Positions 10,812 to 23,266 of a DNA stretch of 64,000 nucleotides are shown piece by piece. How positions within the stretch are numbered: position 1 is the first letter of the stretch; each line of letters starts with the position of its first letter. The translations under genes and the position numbers were made by a program. The notes under the pieces are model-generated. The model was not told the DNA's origin, did no database searches, and was given only the letters and a program-made list of their open reading frames with translations. Source of the DNA: Pomphorhynchus laevis (Eukaryota; Acanthocephala; Palaeacanthocephala; Echinorhynchida; Pomphorhynchidae); contig WNNJ02002755.1 in NCBI GenBank assembly GCA_012934845.2, positions 124,001 through 188,000 of the forward strand, written 5' to 3'.

Positions 10812-12620
10812 ATTTTGAGTGGTTAATGCGTGCCAACGGCGCGCTTACAAGCCCACTTAAAAATGACAATAATAAAAATTAATTGATAAAAATAAACTCG
10901 CAGACGAATTTTGAATAGTTGGAACAAGGAAGTCGAGTGGATGTACTAATTCCAAGCAAGAGGAGCAGCAATAAGAAAACAACGGAGGCGATAATTTGTA
11001 GAATAATTTGAAGTGTAGAGAAGAAGGGAATGATATGATTTTAAGATAAAGAAGCAGGACGAGATTCATCGAGATATGGAAGATGTATGAAGGGGAATTG
11101 CGATGCAGTACACGATGGGTTAGGATAATCAAACGAAACTAGATACTATGGCTAATTGTGGGAAGCCTGGAAAGATTGTGCATATGTTGAGATATGTGGT
11201 CAAAACAGCGTAGACGTAGGAGAACGCGAACTACTGAGTTTACAATACGTTGAAGAGGTTGGAGAGTAGTTTTGGGATACTTCGAGAAGAGCTAAGGCAA
11301 TAATCGATTCGGGAAAATAAAAGAGAGAATAAAAGGGAAAGACTAAAGCGAAAATCAATCAACCTACGAATACAGCGAATATCACGTAACAACAGGAACG
11401 AGGAGCGGACTTTATCGCAAACAAATGGCTTAAGAGAAAGAGGGTTGTCAAAGTCGAAACTGAGGAATATGATATCATTAACGACACGAAGAATGTTTGA
11501 GTAGATATATAAGGTAAGTGGAATAATGTTGAGGTGAGAGGGAATTATCCACATGATTTTTGACTTTGAGGATTGAATGATATGTGAAGCGAAGAAATGT
11601 GATGGGAAAGGATAAGAGACAAGCGGAGGAAGTAAATGCAATATCATCTATTTGTGAGGAGGGTAGAGAAGATTAGAGGAGAATATCATTAGCATACTGC
11701 ATAACATGAAAATTGTTCTGGTTATTGAGGAGATATCACCGAGAAGAAGAAAGAGAAAAGAACGGGGCGTAGTACTGAGCGTTGAGGAACACCGCGTACG
11801 AGAGACGACGGTTGAGAGACTGAATAAGCTGAATGAACACTAAAGAACGGTCATATAAATAATAGGAAAACTAGGCTACAGCGGAGTTAGATAATCCATA
11901 GTCATGACAAAGCCCATAGAGAAGAATATAATGATCGACAATGTCGAATGCAGATGAGAGATCAAGAAATATTATGACGCTACAAAGGTTTTACTCTCGT
12001 GATTGCAGAAGATCACCAAAGACTTTATGGCCCGCTAGTTCGGTGGAATGATTAGAACGAAAAGCGGATTGAAGCGGAGGATATAAATTTGATGATAGAA
12101 GGTAGGTATTAACCTGATTTAGCACTAGACGTTCGAAGAGTTTTGATAAGGTTGGGAGAAGATATATAGGACGAAATGAGGACGGAAGAGAACTGTCGAG
12201 AGATTGTTTTTTTCAGAAGTGGACGAACAATAGCAGATTTCAAGTTTGACGGAAAAGTACCGCTGCGGATAGAAGAATTGAACAAAGTTGTCAAAAGCGG
12301 AGATACTGAATGACAAATAAGCTTAAGTAAGTACATAGGAAGATGGTCGGCATGAAAAGATTTGTTGGGCAATAAAATGATAATTTTTGAAACTTCGTCA
12401 GAAGAAAGAGAAGGAGGTAGAAGAGTTCAGGAAGGGAGAATTGTATTTAGGCAGTGGATGATTGGAAAGTTGAAGGGATAAATGATTAAGTATTAGCAGA
12501 TTTAGATTGAAGATAAGAAGAAAACAAGTTTGTATCGATGTTACTAGGTGTTGAAGAACGTGAGAGGAGTGAGTTTAATGTGTGCCAAGTAGACTTTGGG
12601 TCAAAAGAAGTGAGTTTATT
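10812..12620 (-). mobile_element. LINE family A copy (RT and C-terminal part), broken
   Basis: Reading leftward, about 12600-12380 is the linker before the RT. Frame 12372-12109 has FNSSIRSGTFPSNLKSAIV followed by RPLLKK, the early RT block. A degenerate YANDI (catalytic YxDD equivalent) lies near 11690. Frame 11647-11240 has LLFSRIDYCLSS..LPK, a typical post-RT block of CR1/L2/jockey-like LINEs. The 3' end at about 10812-10850 shares GCGTGCCAAC..GCGCGC..ACAAGCCCAC with the other copies at 19.8, 37.2, 37.45 and 37.7 kb. Many stops and shifts are present and the 5' endonuclease part is missing. Confidence 0.75.
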
Positions 12621-12779
12621 TTGCCAGAAAAGGCAAGAGGGACAGAGAATATAGAAGTAAAAATCATTTTGTTCATATGTATGAAAAGTTGGTTTGATCG
12701 CGATTTATCGACGTTACTATCTAAAGCTAGATACCTGCAGGAGAATTGTCACTCAATACAATCAAAATCTTACAAATAG

Positions 12780-13260
12780 ACTAATTGGGTTAGTGAATTC
12801 CGGAAATTAATTTAGGGAAAAACATTACAGCAGCAGTGAGGCTTGTTGAATAGATCTCGATTGTGGAAAACGACTTGAACTCGATGACATTATTAATGAC
12901 AGGTCAGTTAGACAAATATTTATCTATCCGCCAGGTAAGAAAATATTTGCTATCCGCCAGGTAAGAAATAAATATCAGGGAAGAAAAACCAATTCGCATT
13001 ATTTAGAACGAATAACAAAATTGCGATATCAGCATATTGTCGGCCAGGGTATCATCAATATGCATTCGGTGTGCACGCAGATAAGACGTTGATTAATAAT
13101 TATTACAAAAGTTTAAACAACTTAAAAAGGGTATTTCCTATCACTGTAATTTTTCTTAATAAATCTTCTCTAATTAAATATATTTATTATTATAAATTAT
13201 AAATTATTATTATTTTTTTAAGAATAATTATTTTATCTATTGGGTATATATGTTTAACTC
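12780..13260. other. Spacer with short direct repeats
   Basis: A short unit (TATCCGCCAGGTAAGAAA) is doubled at about 12925-12970. Some of this may be 5' sequence of the LINE that starts at 13.26 kb, but no domain is recognisable. Confidence 0.35.
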
Positions 13261-13266
13261 TTCTCT

Positions 13267-14740
13267 ATGTGGAGATTCGTTACCTCAGGAATGAAGAGAG
13301 AAAGTGGTGAAGGTATTTATAAAGGGAAGGGTAATAGATATCTTCCTGATTCCTATCGTGGTATATCGCTACTGAATCATTTATACAAACTCTTGACTCA
13401 GATCGTTCGTACAGGACTAATTATGTATCGGCTACATTTACTTCCATTTGAGCAATATGTCTTTCGACAAGGCAGAAGTACGAGCGATGCTCTGATAGTT
13501 TTAAGAGCATTTGTAAGTGAAAACTTCGAAGCCCATAGATCATTCTACACAAATTTTGTATAGTATATGAAGGATTTCGATTCCATAGATCGAGACTAAA
13601 GTATATGGCCATTTTCTTCAACTCATAAGCAGCATCCTTAAGCCAAGTTCACTTAGAATATCTGACGGGATTCAGTTTTCTCAATCCTTTTGGGAAAAAC
13701 GTGGCGTCCTGCAAGGAGATTATCTTAGCCCCCTACTTTTTGCTTTCTTCGTTCTAGACCTCCCAAACTGCCTATGTCAAAATTCGAACAGGGTATGTTC
13801 AGTGATGTATGCATATGATATTACCATTGTGTCGGATACTCTATCCTCTTCTCAAAAAAAACCTTAGATGCTTTGTACCATCATTGTACATCTAGCATAA
13901 TAAAGATCAACATCGAAAAGACTAAAGTCGTCAAGTTTCGTATGGGTGGTCCACGGTGTAAGTATGACCAGGTTACATTTTATAACGGGCCGCTGGAATT
14001 TTCGCGTTCGTACATTTATCTGGTAATGTACCTCATTTATTGTCGGAGTTTTGTTGATCACTTGGAAAGCAAGACGACGAAAATAATTACGGCAACGAGT
14101 TTGATCTGTAATCTGTGGAATCTCTTTTTTAAAGGCGCATTGAGGCATTTCAGAGTTATGTTGTTGCCCATGATTAGCTATGGTCTTTCAATTTATAGAA
14201 TGATTTGACTTCTGGTCATTTCGTGCTGCTCGACAGATGTCATGCAAGATTCATAAAGCGCATAATTGGAGTTTCACCAAAGACATCATCCAAATCAGTT
14301 TCTACCTTTGCAGATGTTCCTCCTTTATCCGTATATCTACGCAGTCTTCTTAATATGGTCGAAACTACTGATTATACTGCAAATATAAAAATACTTAGCA
14401 AGAAAGCATCGGGGATTGATCCGGAAACCTTTTAACGCCAGTTGCCTGTCAACAGCATAGGAAAGGTCCACACCATTGTAAGCGGTCATTGGTTTCGCGT
14501 TTCTCTACCCATGAGTATCACGATAACATGTACCGTAAACGCTTTCATTTACATTCGCGATCGTCGTGTTGTTCGTGCAAATTTTGTTTGTGCGCTTGCT
14601 GGTCCTTGCTTCATGTTTTTGAATGTCAATTTTTGCATCATTTGAGTTTTCAAAATATCAATCGTATGAAGAAGAATGCACAATCTATCTTAGGCTTTAT
14701 AAAAAGAACAGTGCAGGATAATTATGTGCATAGTATATGA
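13267..14740 (+). mobile_element. LINE family B reverse transcriptase, broken
   Basis: Opening block LPDSYRGISLLNHLYKLLT (about 13340-13400), then FRQGRSTSDAL (about 13465). Next come a QGDYLSPLLF-like block (about 13710) and MYAYDITIVSD, the YADD equivalent, near 13810. INIEKTKVVKFRMGG follows at about 13905-13950. The C-terminal part runs through VMLLPMISYGLS and DRCHARFIKRIIGVSPKTSS, then a Cys/His block CKFCLCAC..LLHVFEC (about 14575-14625). It is several frames long, has no intact catalytic ORF, and no endonuclease was found upstream. A related copy lies on the opposite strand at 15.9-17.6 kb. Confidence 0.75.
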
Positions 14741-15537
14741 CGAAGAGAATAGGCAATATTTCGGCACAAGGTCTAACATTATTATTGATCATAGATTATG
14801 TTGGTCAATAATAATTTCATAATTTCTTTAACAAACGTAAATTTTACAAAATGATGGTTTTAAGGTTAATATATAATAGTAATAAAGTATATTCATTAAT
14901 TAGTCATTATTTAGTCGGTAATTCTTAATCAGATTAGTATATTAATAATATTATAAATAATCTCGTTAATTTTTTATTTCGATTACAAAAGAACGATCAA
15001 TTCTTTGAACTTAATAATTAATAGCTATTCTAATTAAGAAGGCTTAATCGTAAACTCTCGACAAATATCGATATTTTTAGATACGACAAATATCGTATTT
15101 GGAATGATTCATTTAACGAATACAGTATCAATGATATTATCGTTATTAATTGAACGAAATTAAATTCAGAGACGTCAAGCGTGCAAACATACAACATTGA
15201 TCCGCGAAACCATAAATTTGCCGTGAAGCCATAAATATCGTGATCATCAGCTAAAACTACGATATTACAATATGTAATGTTCTTTATTACAACATGTAAT
15301 GTTTGGTGTCTGCTAAATCAGGACCAACTTAAAGTTACTATTTGAAAATAAATTTTGGCAATTTTTCTAATCACGAAATAAAGAAAACGTTTATCACTCG
15401 AGGCATTCTCACGCATCAACAGAAAGGCATGCAAATAAGCAAAGATATTAGGTAGCATATGTTAAAGAGTCAATTTTGTTCTTAATACTGTATGATAATT
15501 ATTTATTCATGCAAACAGAGTGCAAACATACAACATT
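14741..15537. other. No gene seen; AT-rich spacer
   Basis: No coding signal. A direct repeat GTGCAAACATACAACATT occurs at about 15181 and 15520. Confidence 0.4.
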
Positions 15538-15607
15538 ATATATGCCACTTAATCACCTATTCATCCTCACATGAGTGAGGATGAATAGGTGATTAAGTGG
15601 CATATAT
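15538..15607. repeat. Perfect 33-bp inverted duplication, 4-nt loop
   Basis: Arms 15538-15570 and 15575-15607 are exact reverse complements (ATATATGCCACTTAATCACC outward from the left end), separated by ATGA. The sequence is not a simple repeat. This is the longest perfect hairpin in the window. It may be a recent template-switch duplication, an RNA hairpin precursor, or an assembly artefact. Confidence 0.9.
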
Positions 15608-15859
15608 TCCCCACATATACAATAAGTTTTCAAATCTTCGACCACCAAACCACAGCGAGTTCTTATCGAATCATGAAATTGTGTAATACTTCCGTATGCC
15701 ATTTGGAAGCGTTGTAAGTCACGTTAAAGCCCATTTACATGATGCATATCTAATTATTGATTTTTGCTGAATCCAATTCGTTTAGTAATGTTGCCTTTAT
15801 TAAGTTCCAGTAGTTTATTTTTTCGAAAAATAAAAAATAAATATTTTGACACTGTTTTC

Positions 15860-17640
15860 TTTATACAAATTGTTGCTCATCCACAGTAATACCGATTTTA
15901 AGGTAATGTGCAAAATTTAACGAGTCATGTTGGTAATGATATATTTCGAGGCAATTTCGGTAACACAATTTCATATATTGTTTATTTAAGGCTTCGAACA
16001 ATTCGGATTTACCACGTTCGCTGAAGTTAAGTTCATTTATGTTGGAGAGAATACTGGAATTCAAGATTTGGCACTTGAGCATCAACACATGCTACTTCAG
16101 TCATGTTACTATCTTCTTTCGCTTATTTTATTGAAAAGGTTTTTAATCTAAAAATTATTTTTGCAAATAGGCGATCTAATTATCCTCCGCGCATTTCAGC
16201 TTGGGCGAAAAAGCACACATCAGACAAAAAATGTGAGTTTCACACAATAGTCAGGTAATGTCTTATTAGTAATTCAAAAAAGACAGCCTACACCCATGTA
16301 AGACGATCGATCACTTTAAGCGACATCTTTGAAAGATGTGACATAAGTGAACAACAACTTCTAAGTTGCTGAATCTACATTGGAATTTTAAACTCTTTCG
16401 TGGACAAATAGATTCTTATCGCAGAATTTACCATGATATCCGTCGAGTGAAACTCCATATCAGAGGCCGTTTGACTGAACGAGGTTTTCTTTATGCACAT
16501 AGTTGGAAGGCCAGTGTAGAATAAAGTTCGAGGTTGAGATTGCTAACCATGCTAATGAAAAAGTTTATGTAATGACATAACGAGGGAGTCTTTTGTAGGT
16601 GTATGCGCTGCTGAAAGGACACTGAGCAAGGCTGCATATTCGTAAGCACGCTTACTGATGTAGAAAATAACTTCGAGGATACACATACTAATCTCTTTTT
16701 AAATGTAGATTGACATTTGTCAATTTGGTTGAAATTTTTACTCGTTTAGTCGCCCCAAAAACATGAAACATCGTATTTAATTATTGGTAATAATTACCAA
16801 TAATTAAATATGAAGCAGGTAATACATGCTTCAAAAGTAGATAAGGCTACTTTTGAAGTAGCCTTATCAATATTAGCGCATTTCCGGTATAAATGTTGTG
16901 TGAAAGTTCAGCTACTTTGGAAGTTCAGCAGTTCACCAAAATACACGTTATTCAAACACAACTTAAGCAAAACATAATTGAAGAATAAAACGTCCGAATG
17001 CCGGAGTCGATAACCCCTACGGAATTTAACAGCGTTCGACTTATATGTACTTACTCTTATACGATTGTCGGAACAGAAATTTGTAAGTGAGTTCAGTGAG
17101 TGCTGGGCATAAATCAAGTTTGTGTGATTATGATAAAGCCATCCATTAAGAAAATAGGAGTGAATATAATGGATCACCTTGTAAGACACCACGATTTGCC
17201 GTAAGTTGATCTAAATAATTAAGTCAATCGAAAATTTTAAGATGACTTAACGCTACAAAAAAATGCTGCAAGTTTCACTCAGCATTTAAAAAATACCATG
17301 CATGTCAGCTTTGTACGAAATCTAATTCAAAAGTAATGATCTGTTAACTGATTCAAATGCTTTGCAAAAGTCAATAAATCAATATAAAGAGAGTTCTGGT
17401 TGTTGAACGCTTCAAGTACTGATTACCGAAAACGCAAATATTCGATTGATTACGACGAAACCCGAATTATTTCGGCAAGAAATCCGTACGAAGGCGAATT
17501 AATCGATTAGCCGGAGTGTGTGTGAAGACCTTATATGTGTGATTTAGTAACGCGTTTCCTCAATACGAGTCAACTGATTGAGAGTTACCCTTTCCTTGAA
17601 ATAATGCATTTATAATGCCGTTCCTCCAAATGGGATGCCA
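15860..17640 (-). mobile_element. LINE family B-related copy, broken
   Basis: Leftward from about 17640, WRNGIINALFQGKGNSQSVDSY and LLNHTYKVFT match the opening RT block of the 13.3-kb copy, and FGFRRNQS follows. Frame 17192-16908 has the downstream block (NRIRVSTYKSNAVKFRRG) equivalent to INIEKTKVVKFRMGG. Frame 16088-15861 ends with MLKCQILNSSILSNINEL, parallel to HVFECQFLHHLSFQNINR. The copy is broken by stops and shifts, and the piece at 16.1-16.85 kb is only weakly recognisable. Confidence 0.6.
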
Positions 17641-17699
17641 TACTATAATAATATGATATATGATTATTATTATAACATACAAGACAAAGCCTATATGGC

Positions 17700-18775
17700 T
17701 GTTCAGTCTGCTCACGAAAAAATAAAATAAAAATTAAACAAAATGTAGAATTGATAGAGTTAAGAAAATCAGGGATACGATAGCTTCTCCATATTATCGA
17801 TCTGTTCCAGACATATTCGCAATCGCTTCTTAAATAAAGTCAGCGTTGTGGAGGCAACAACGTATTCAGGAAGACTATTCCACACGTTAACTACACGTCT
17901 TGACAATCTTGTGACAGGCGATAGTTTCCCAGTATGCTGTTTAAAAATTGTCATCGAATGATGTCGCCTGGATCTATTATTACGACACACCATAATATTT
18001 CGAGGATATCCATCAAATTTGTGCAATAATTTCCACGTTGCAACCAAGTCGATAAACATTAACCTCACCTTCATGTCAAATATGCCAATCACTTTAAGTC
18101 TCTCACGATAAGGTAAATACTTACAGTCTGGACATAAACGGGTAATACGGCGAAGAACTCCATCGACAGCATTCAGTTCAGTCCGTGTACATGGGAAGCA
18201 AGATGGAGAGCAATACTCAAGTATTGGTCTCAATAACGAGTTAAACAGCACCCTGAACGACGATGGATTTATTTTCAGAAAGCAATTTTTGATAGTGTGC
18301 ACATTTTTCTAGCTTTGCCTAATTGAATGTTGTAATGATGTCGTGTCTTTAAAGATGAATCGATCAAAATACCAAGATCACGATGAGTCGAAACTATCTT
18401 CAAGTTTTTTTACACCAATGAAGTAGGTATGACATCCTTTGCGTCCACGACCCAATCTCATATTCTTACAGTTTTCCAGGTTTAATGATACTATTGTAGT
18501 AAGACTTTATTCATACACTAAATCCAGGTCACGCTGCAATGACAAACAGTCTCGTTCAGTCGAGATCACATTCCATAACTTCAAATCGTCAGCATAGGCT
18601 AAGTGTGGTACATTAAGCGATCTCAACAACTCGTTGATAAAAATGCAAAATAATAATGGCCCGAGAACCGTTCCTTGAGGTACACCACGTATAACACTGC
18701 GTTTAGATGAAAAAGCATTACCTACTCTTACACAAAATTGTCGACCACTCAAGAAGTTCTCAATCCAACGAGTCA
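17700..18775 (-). mobile_element. LINE family E (CR1-like) RT and C-terminal part
   Basis: Frame 18752-18507 contains RGVPQGTVLGPLLFCIFIN and LAYADDLKLW, the RT palm blocks with catalytic YADD. Frame 18302-17769 (177 codons, open) has LLRPILEYCSPSCFPCTRTE, YLPYRERLKVIGIFDM and VVNVWNSLPE..LFKKRL, the usual C-terminal end of CR1/jockey-type ORF2. The region between the two frames carries a shift. The 5' part is missing. The open 177-codon stretch suggests a younger insertion than families A and B. Confidence 0.85.
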
Positions 18776-19025
18776 GATAGTATTATAGTAATAGTCAGAT
18801 AGTATTATAGTATCATATAGTAATTATAGTATTATAATTATACTAATTATATTATAATATGAATATATTATAATATAAAGTTATTATAAAGTTATTATTA
18901 ATATATTATTATAAAGTTCAAATAAAATAATAATAATTCGAGGTTACAAGTGGGTTCAAAAATAATACAAAAGCGTTATCCGGACCCAAACAAACACACC
19001 TTCCAGTTCAGTGATGTTTGTGATT
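18776..19025. repeat. TA-rich simple repeat
   Basis: Alternating ATTATAGTA/TATAATA repeats, then low-complexity AT. No gene. Confidence 0.6.
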
Positions 19026-19029
19026 TCAT

Positions 19030-19760
19030 GGTGTTTTATATGTTTCTTTTTTAACCCTTCCGGTAATGATGCCCGCACGGATGCTCATCATGTAATTCGA
19101 AGCATTCAGCTCTATTGCTTGTCATCCTTATTGGATTTCCGAACGATGATCGCGCTGCTCTAACGCACATTGAAGTGGCTTTTGCTAATTTGTAACCGAT
19201 CTTGCAACGGAGCATTCTAACGTTGTCGCCGTATAAGGATCGACCTCTATCCGCATTGAGTTTTGCGATACGCTTTATAATTGCTTGGATCCCTGGTCCC
19301 AATCCTCCATTTGCGGCAATGATGATTGGATGAAAACTCGCACGTTTAAATCTAGCTACTCGCTCACCATATTTCGCAATTTTTATCGATTCGTGTTACC
19401 GGAATGGGCTATCAAGATTTCCCGATGAATAGGATGGAGCCAAGTGGCTGAAAGTGCAGACGTCAAATAATGACCGCTCCGTCCGATCTCCGTACAAACC
19501 ATAGCATTCGATATCAGCTCGCGCGCTTCGGTCTTTCGCAGTTGAGTCATTTTCAAAATTGGTTCCGTCTGGAAGTGGTTGTAGTGTGGGTTCAATTGAA
19601 ACAGCACAGCACACCATACTAAGCTCCCTGGCGATTAAATCCCGGATTATATTGTGTCTGATGGTGGGCAACCCGCCAGCCTGGCATGATATCGAGTGAC
19701 ATATGTTGAAGCCCTGACCACAAAGACACGTTGCTGCGTATGGAAGCGTCCATATTATTA
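19030..19760 (-). mobile_element. Repeat-borne nuclease-like ORF, C-terminal part, broken
   Basis: Leftward it holds a Cys/His cluster (YAATCLCGQGFNICHSISC), then GGLPTIRHNIIRDLIARELS, EPTLQPLPDG, ARADIECYGLYGDR, ERSLFDVCTFSHLAPSY and a helical tail (LRCKIGYKLAKATSMCVRAA). The order Cys/His cluster, RHN-I-RD helix, xRxDI strand and FFDVxxF strand is that of a C-terminal PD-(D/E)XK-like domain found in a widespread invertebrate repeat protein. I cannot name the parent element from this piece alone. It is broken into several frames. A smaller copy lies at 5.6-5.9 kb. Confidence 0.6.
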
Positions 19761-19779
19761 TAAAGTTATTAATAATAAT

Positions 19780-20320
19780 AATTTATTTAACGTGGCAAAT
19801 GCGTGCCAACTGCACGCTCTCATGACCACTAACAAAAAAAAACAAAAAAAGCCACAGATTAATTAGTTAATTGTTGAAATGAAATTGGATTTGGCGTTCG
19901 AAGCACGGTATTGCTGTTGATTGACGAATATGAATGGGCAGATGATTTCACGAGAGAGGAGCGGCCACAGCAAAGGAGCGGAAGCCAAAAGAGGTAGAGT
20001 AGTTTGGGACATGTAAAAGAAGGGAATTACGGTAACGCAAGGAACAGTAAACAGGACGAGAATTGCCTAGCAAAGGAAGGTTTTGAAATGAAGGGGTATG
20101 AAAAGTTATAAGGCGAAAATCAATGATAAGATGACGAATTTGAACACGACAATAAATTGTAGGCAAATCGAGGATTATTATATAAGGAGACTGTGCACGA
20201 CTATATCGAAAACTTTTGATATAACAAGGAACATCGTATCTACCCTATCCCAAATCTAATTGAATCCGGCAGCTACTCCGAAATACTACAAGGTTAGTCA
20301 CAGTAGAAAGGTGTGGCCAG
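19780..20320 (-). mobile_element. LINE family A 3' end
   Basis: LLLHVPNYSTSFGFRSFAVA (frame 20166-19948) matches HVPNYSNNYGLRSFLVAASL in the 36.9-37.2 kb copy. The 3' terminus at about 19790-19835 has ACGTGGCAAATGCGTGCC and CATGACCAC, shared with the other family A ends. The copy is 5'-truncated and decayed to the right. Confidence 0.7.
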
Positions 20321-20970
20321 AAATCAAAAATAATCGACTTGATTCAGGACAACGTTAAAATTGCTCTGAACGTTACAAAGCTTCTGATATAATTATATAT
20401 AATTGTTTAATTATATATTATAATATATAATTATATTATAGTGTGGAATTATTATATTATAATATAATAATTCCATACATAAAATGGAAATTCTAAATTC
20501 CAACTATGCACGAAACACATTTTTAATATGTTCGGTACATAGTTGGTCCGGACTCGACGTCTTACTGTTTGACATGTATCTTATCGAAGAGTTCAACTCT
20601 TCTACTGTGAATAACGCATTAAGAGAATCTGAATGTAGAATTAATTTCTGAATTGATTACTCAATGTCAGTTTGCACGAAGTTTGGGATGTATACTATAT
20701 CAGGGAAATGAGAGTGATAATCTGAAAGCGATATTTAAGAGCGTAATTGGTCATTATGATTTGCATTTAAGCAGCGATCTCTCTGCTTGCATCTAAAGTT
20801 TTGACTTCTATATTATGTATATATTCGTCTCTAAATTTGGTATCAAGACGACAATAAAAAACGACGAAGTGATATATTTGGATCAAACAGAGTTTTCGCT
20901 AAGAGAACTTTGCACATTCAAATTAAAATGACTTGCAATTTCCTAGGATATAAAGGTTCACATGATATTT
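20321..20970. other. Decayed repeat sequence, unassigned
   Basis: No clear domain. A palindromic TATTATAATATAATA tract lies near 20440-20475. Part may be the C-terminal end of the LINE whose endonuclease scrap lies at 20.97-21.24 kb. Confidence 0.35.
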
Positions 20971-20973
20971 CAG

Positions 20974-21240
20974 CTATAAATGATTTTTAAACGATAAGAA
21001 GTAAGCGGTAATGTGGCTTAATCTTTTAGAAAGGGAAACAGAGTATTTCGCATTGTAATCTCCTGCTACAATGATGTGTGTATTACAGGATAAATAGACT
21101 AAGAGTCCCGGTAAATAATCAATTATGTCTGCCGAAAAATCCTCCGAAGTACTCATCCCAACAAGTTTGTTGCAACTCCTTGGGTTGGGATGTCTTGACA
21201 ACCGTCTCAATTCTGGAATCCAAGCAATCAACTATATGTA
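20974..21240 (-). mobile_element. LINE endonuclease scrap
   Basis: Frame 21231-20974 contains HIIVAGDYNAKYSVSLSKR, matching the (V/L)AGDFNAKH motif of LINE APE-type endonucleases, preceded by LVGMSTSEDFSADIIDYLP. No other LINE part of the same frame is clear. It is a short fossil. Confidence 0.5.
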
Positions 21241-21830
21241 ATAGGAAATTTATTTGTGGATATTACATCGCTTCGATTTTATTGCGAAATATTTCAAAGA
21301 TCACACCGAATAATTTTGATATCATACTTGCTGCTGATACGTCCAAAGAATCCAAGGATGTTCACTCCGTCGGTTGAAGTTTTACGGTACTTAAAGATGT
21401 GACTCGGACAAATGATCTATCGAGTGAAGATTGCCAAACTGTGCTAAGTCACGATATTGTGTCTAATCATACATAGAAATTTGAGAGATACAAAAAACAC
21501 CAGCCCTATACTCCCGAATGACATGACATCGAATTTAACAATTAGTAGAATCATATCTGGTTTGTATATGGACATCGAGTCGGAAATGGTACCTATCAAA
21601 GATGCTGGCAAATCCGTTATCATGTCACAATCCACATGGCCTACCTCACCTTAGCTCACGAAGCAATCCGATAACAATGACATAGAATCTTACCATATCG
21701 AAATTCCACACCAGGTTGCAATTGAGGTGAACAGTCTAGAAAAGTGTTCAGTCAGATATTTTCTCAACGACTAACTGAACCACTAAATAGTCACAACTCG
21801 TTATTGTTCGGCAAATCTAACGAATATTCC
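21241..21830. other. Decayed repeat sequence, unassigned
   Basis: Open frames on both strands (21457-21654 plus, 21635-21444 minus) have no recognised motif. The base composition is less AT-rich than the spacers, which suggests former coding sequence of a repeat. Confidence 0.3.
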
Positions 21831-22680
21831 CGGACCGATGTTTGATTATTACGAACGTTCCTGAGTCGTTGTCAAATGTGGCCCAAACTTAAGTGGACGA
21901 TGATGTTGAACAATTCCGAAAAATTATTGAGAAAAATTATTAGGGATCTCCAGAAGATCCCTATATTTCAGAAGTTCGCCTTATTGCAATATTTAAGATA
22001 GGCCGTTGCAACCATCTTGAAGGACGTTCTCGTTTGATGATAGTTGTCTTTCGCATTTCCTCAGTGGTTCGTGAGTTGTTAAAGCGCAGATCTTAACTGA
22101 GGCAGTCTCCATTTCGGTTGTTGGCAGATATGTCTTTCGCTGAGCGTTGTCTCTAGCGTGTTGCTGAACTGAACTAAATTCTCGTATAGTATATGGGGAA
22201 ACTGATCTGCATATTGAAAATTTTCTGTAGTTCGGCGTTGTCTACGATTGAGATGGCCCCCGCCATCTCAATAAGGTGAAAACCACAATAGGCTCAAAGT
22301 TATATATTCGAACGTTCGAATAATTCTCAATAAGATGGATGAATTGAAAGTCATGGATACATCTCATCATACAAATATCATTGCCTTTAGTGAATCTTGG
22401 CTATCTGACCTTGTTCTTGATAGCTTATTACCCATAGATGGATATATAACCTGTTGTGTTGTGATCGATCTGGTAGAAGGGTAGGGGTGTTGTGCGGTAT
22501 TGTAGTTTAGGTATTTATGTAGTGTGTTTGCAAACGGTTAGTGATGCCAATGGGAATGAGGCTTTATACCTCAAATTGTGCATTGATTAGATCAATTATA
22601 TGTATGTGTTAGCGTTCTATCTCCTCCTTTGACAAGTAGCGATGATTTAATAGAACTTATTGAGCTCTGTGGTAAACATA

Positions 22681-23149
22681 AAAATGTCTAATCTTAGGAG
22701 ATCTGAATATTCCTTCAACATATTGGGGCTCTCTTTCGTCTTCTAGTCACATTACATCGGACTCGGTTTTATTGAGTATTCTACACAACTGTGGTCTGCA
22801 TCAGCATGCACATGAGGCAACCCGTTTGGCTAGCCAGTCGTCTGCACAGCTAGACGTGGTCTTGTCTTCGTTTAAGTCTGATATTACTCACATATATTAT
22901 CTTTCAGGACTGGGGATGAGCGATCATTGCGTACTGCCATTTTCATTTAAATGCACACAATGTAGCGTCGGTTAGTCCCCTGCAGGGTAAGCCTTTGAAT
23001 TTCTGGAAGGATGATTTTGACGCAATTATCTACAGATTAAAACTGGTTAGATGGCCATATCCGTATATATGCGGAATTTACGAGGCTTGGAATGTTTTTG
23101 AAAGTACACTCTATAACTTATTGATATCGCATTCTCCCAAGTTAAAAAC
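22681..23149 (+). repeat. Left copy of a 470-bp direct repeat flanking the gypsy-type element
   Basis: This LINE endonuclease sequence (from CTAATCTTAGGAGATCTGAA to CTCCCAAGTTAAAAAC) recurs to the right of the gypsy-type insertion at 26765-27234. By eye I count roughly fifteen differences. Confidence 0.9.
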
Positions 23150-23158
23150 TGTTATGAT

Positions 23159-23266
23159 ATGAAATGATCAGATTGTACCTTTTGTATAACTTTATTTATT
23201 TATAAATATTATCGAATAAAGACGTTCTAATCTTGCTTATTTATTACAGTTTATTCAGTAATATTG
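23159..23266 (+). repeat. Left terminal inverted repeat of the gypsy-type element
   Basis: About 108 bp, starting ATGAAATGATCAGATTGTAC and ending near TTTATTCAGTAATATTG. Its reverse complement is found at 26661-26764 with a 4-base indel and a few changes. Confidence 0.9.

Noticed and set aside
18378-18400. Hammerhead-like GATGAGTCGAAAC
   Set aside because: It lies inside the LINE family E coding region, the first core box lacks CT before GATGAG in the needed form, and no flanking stems are present.
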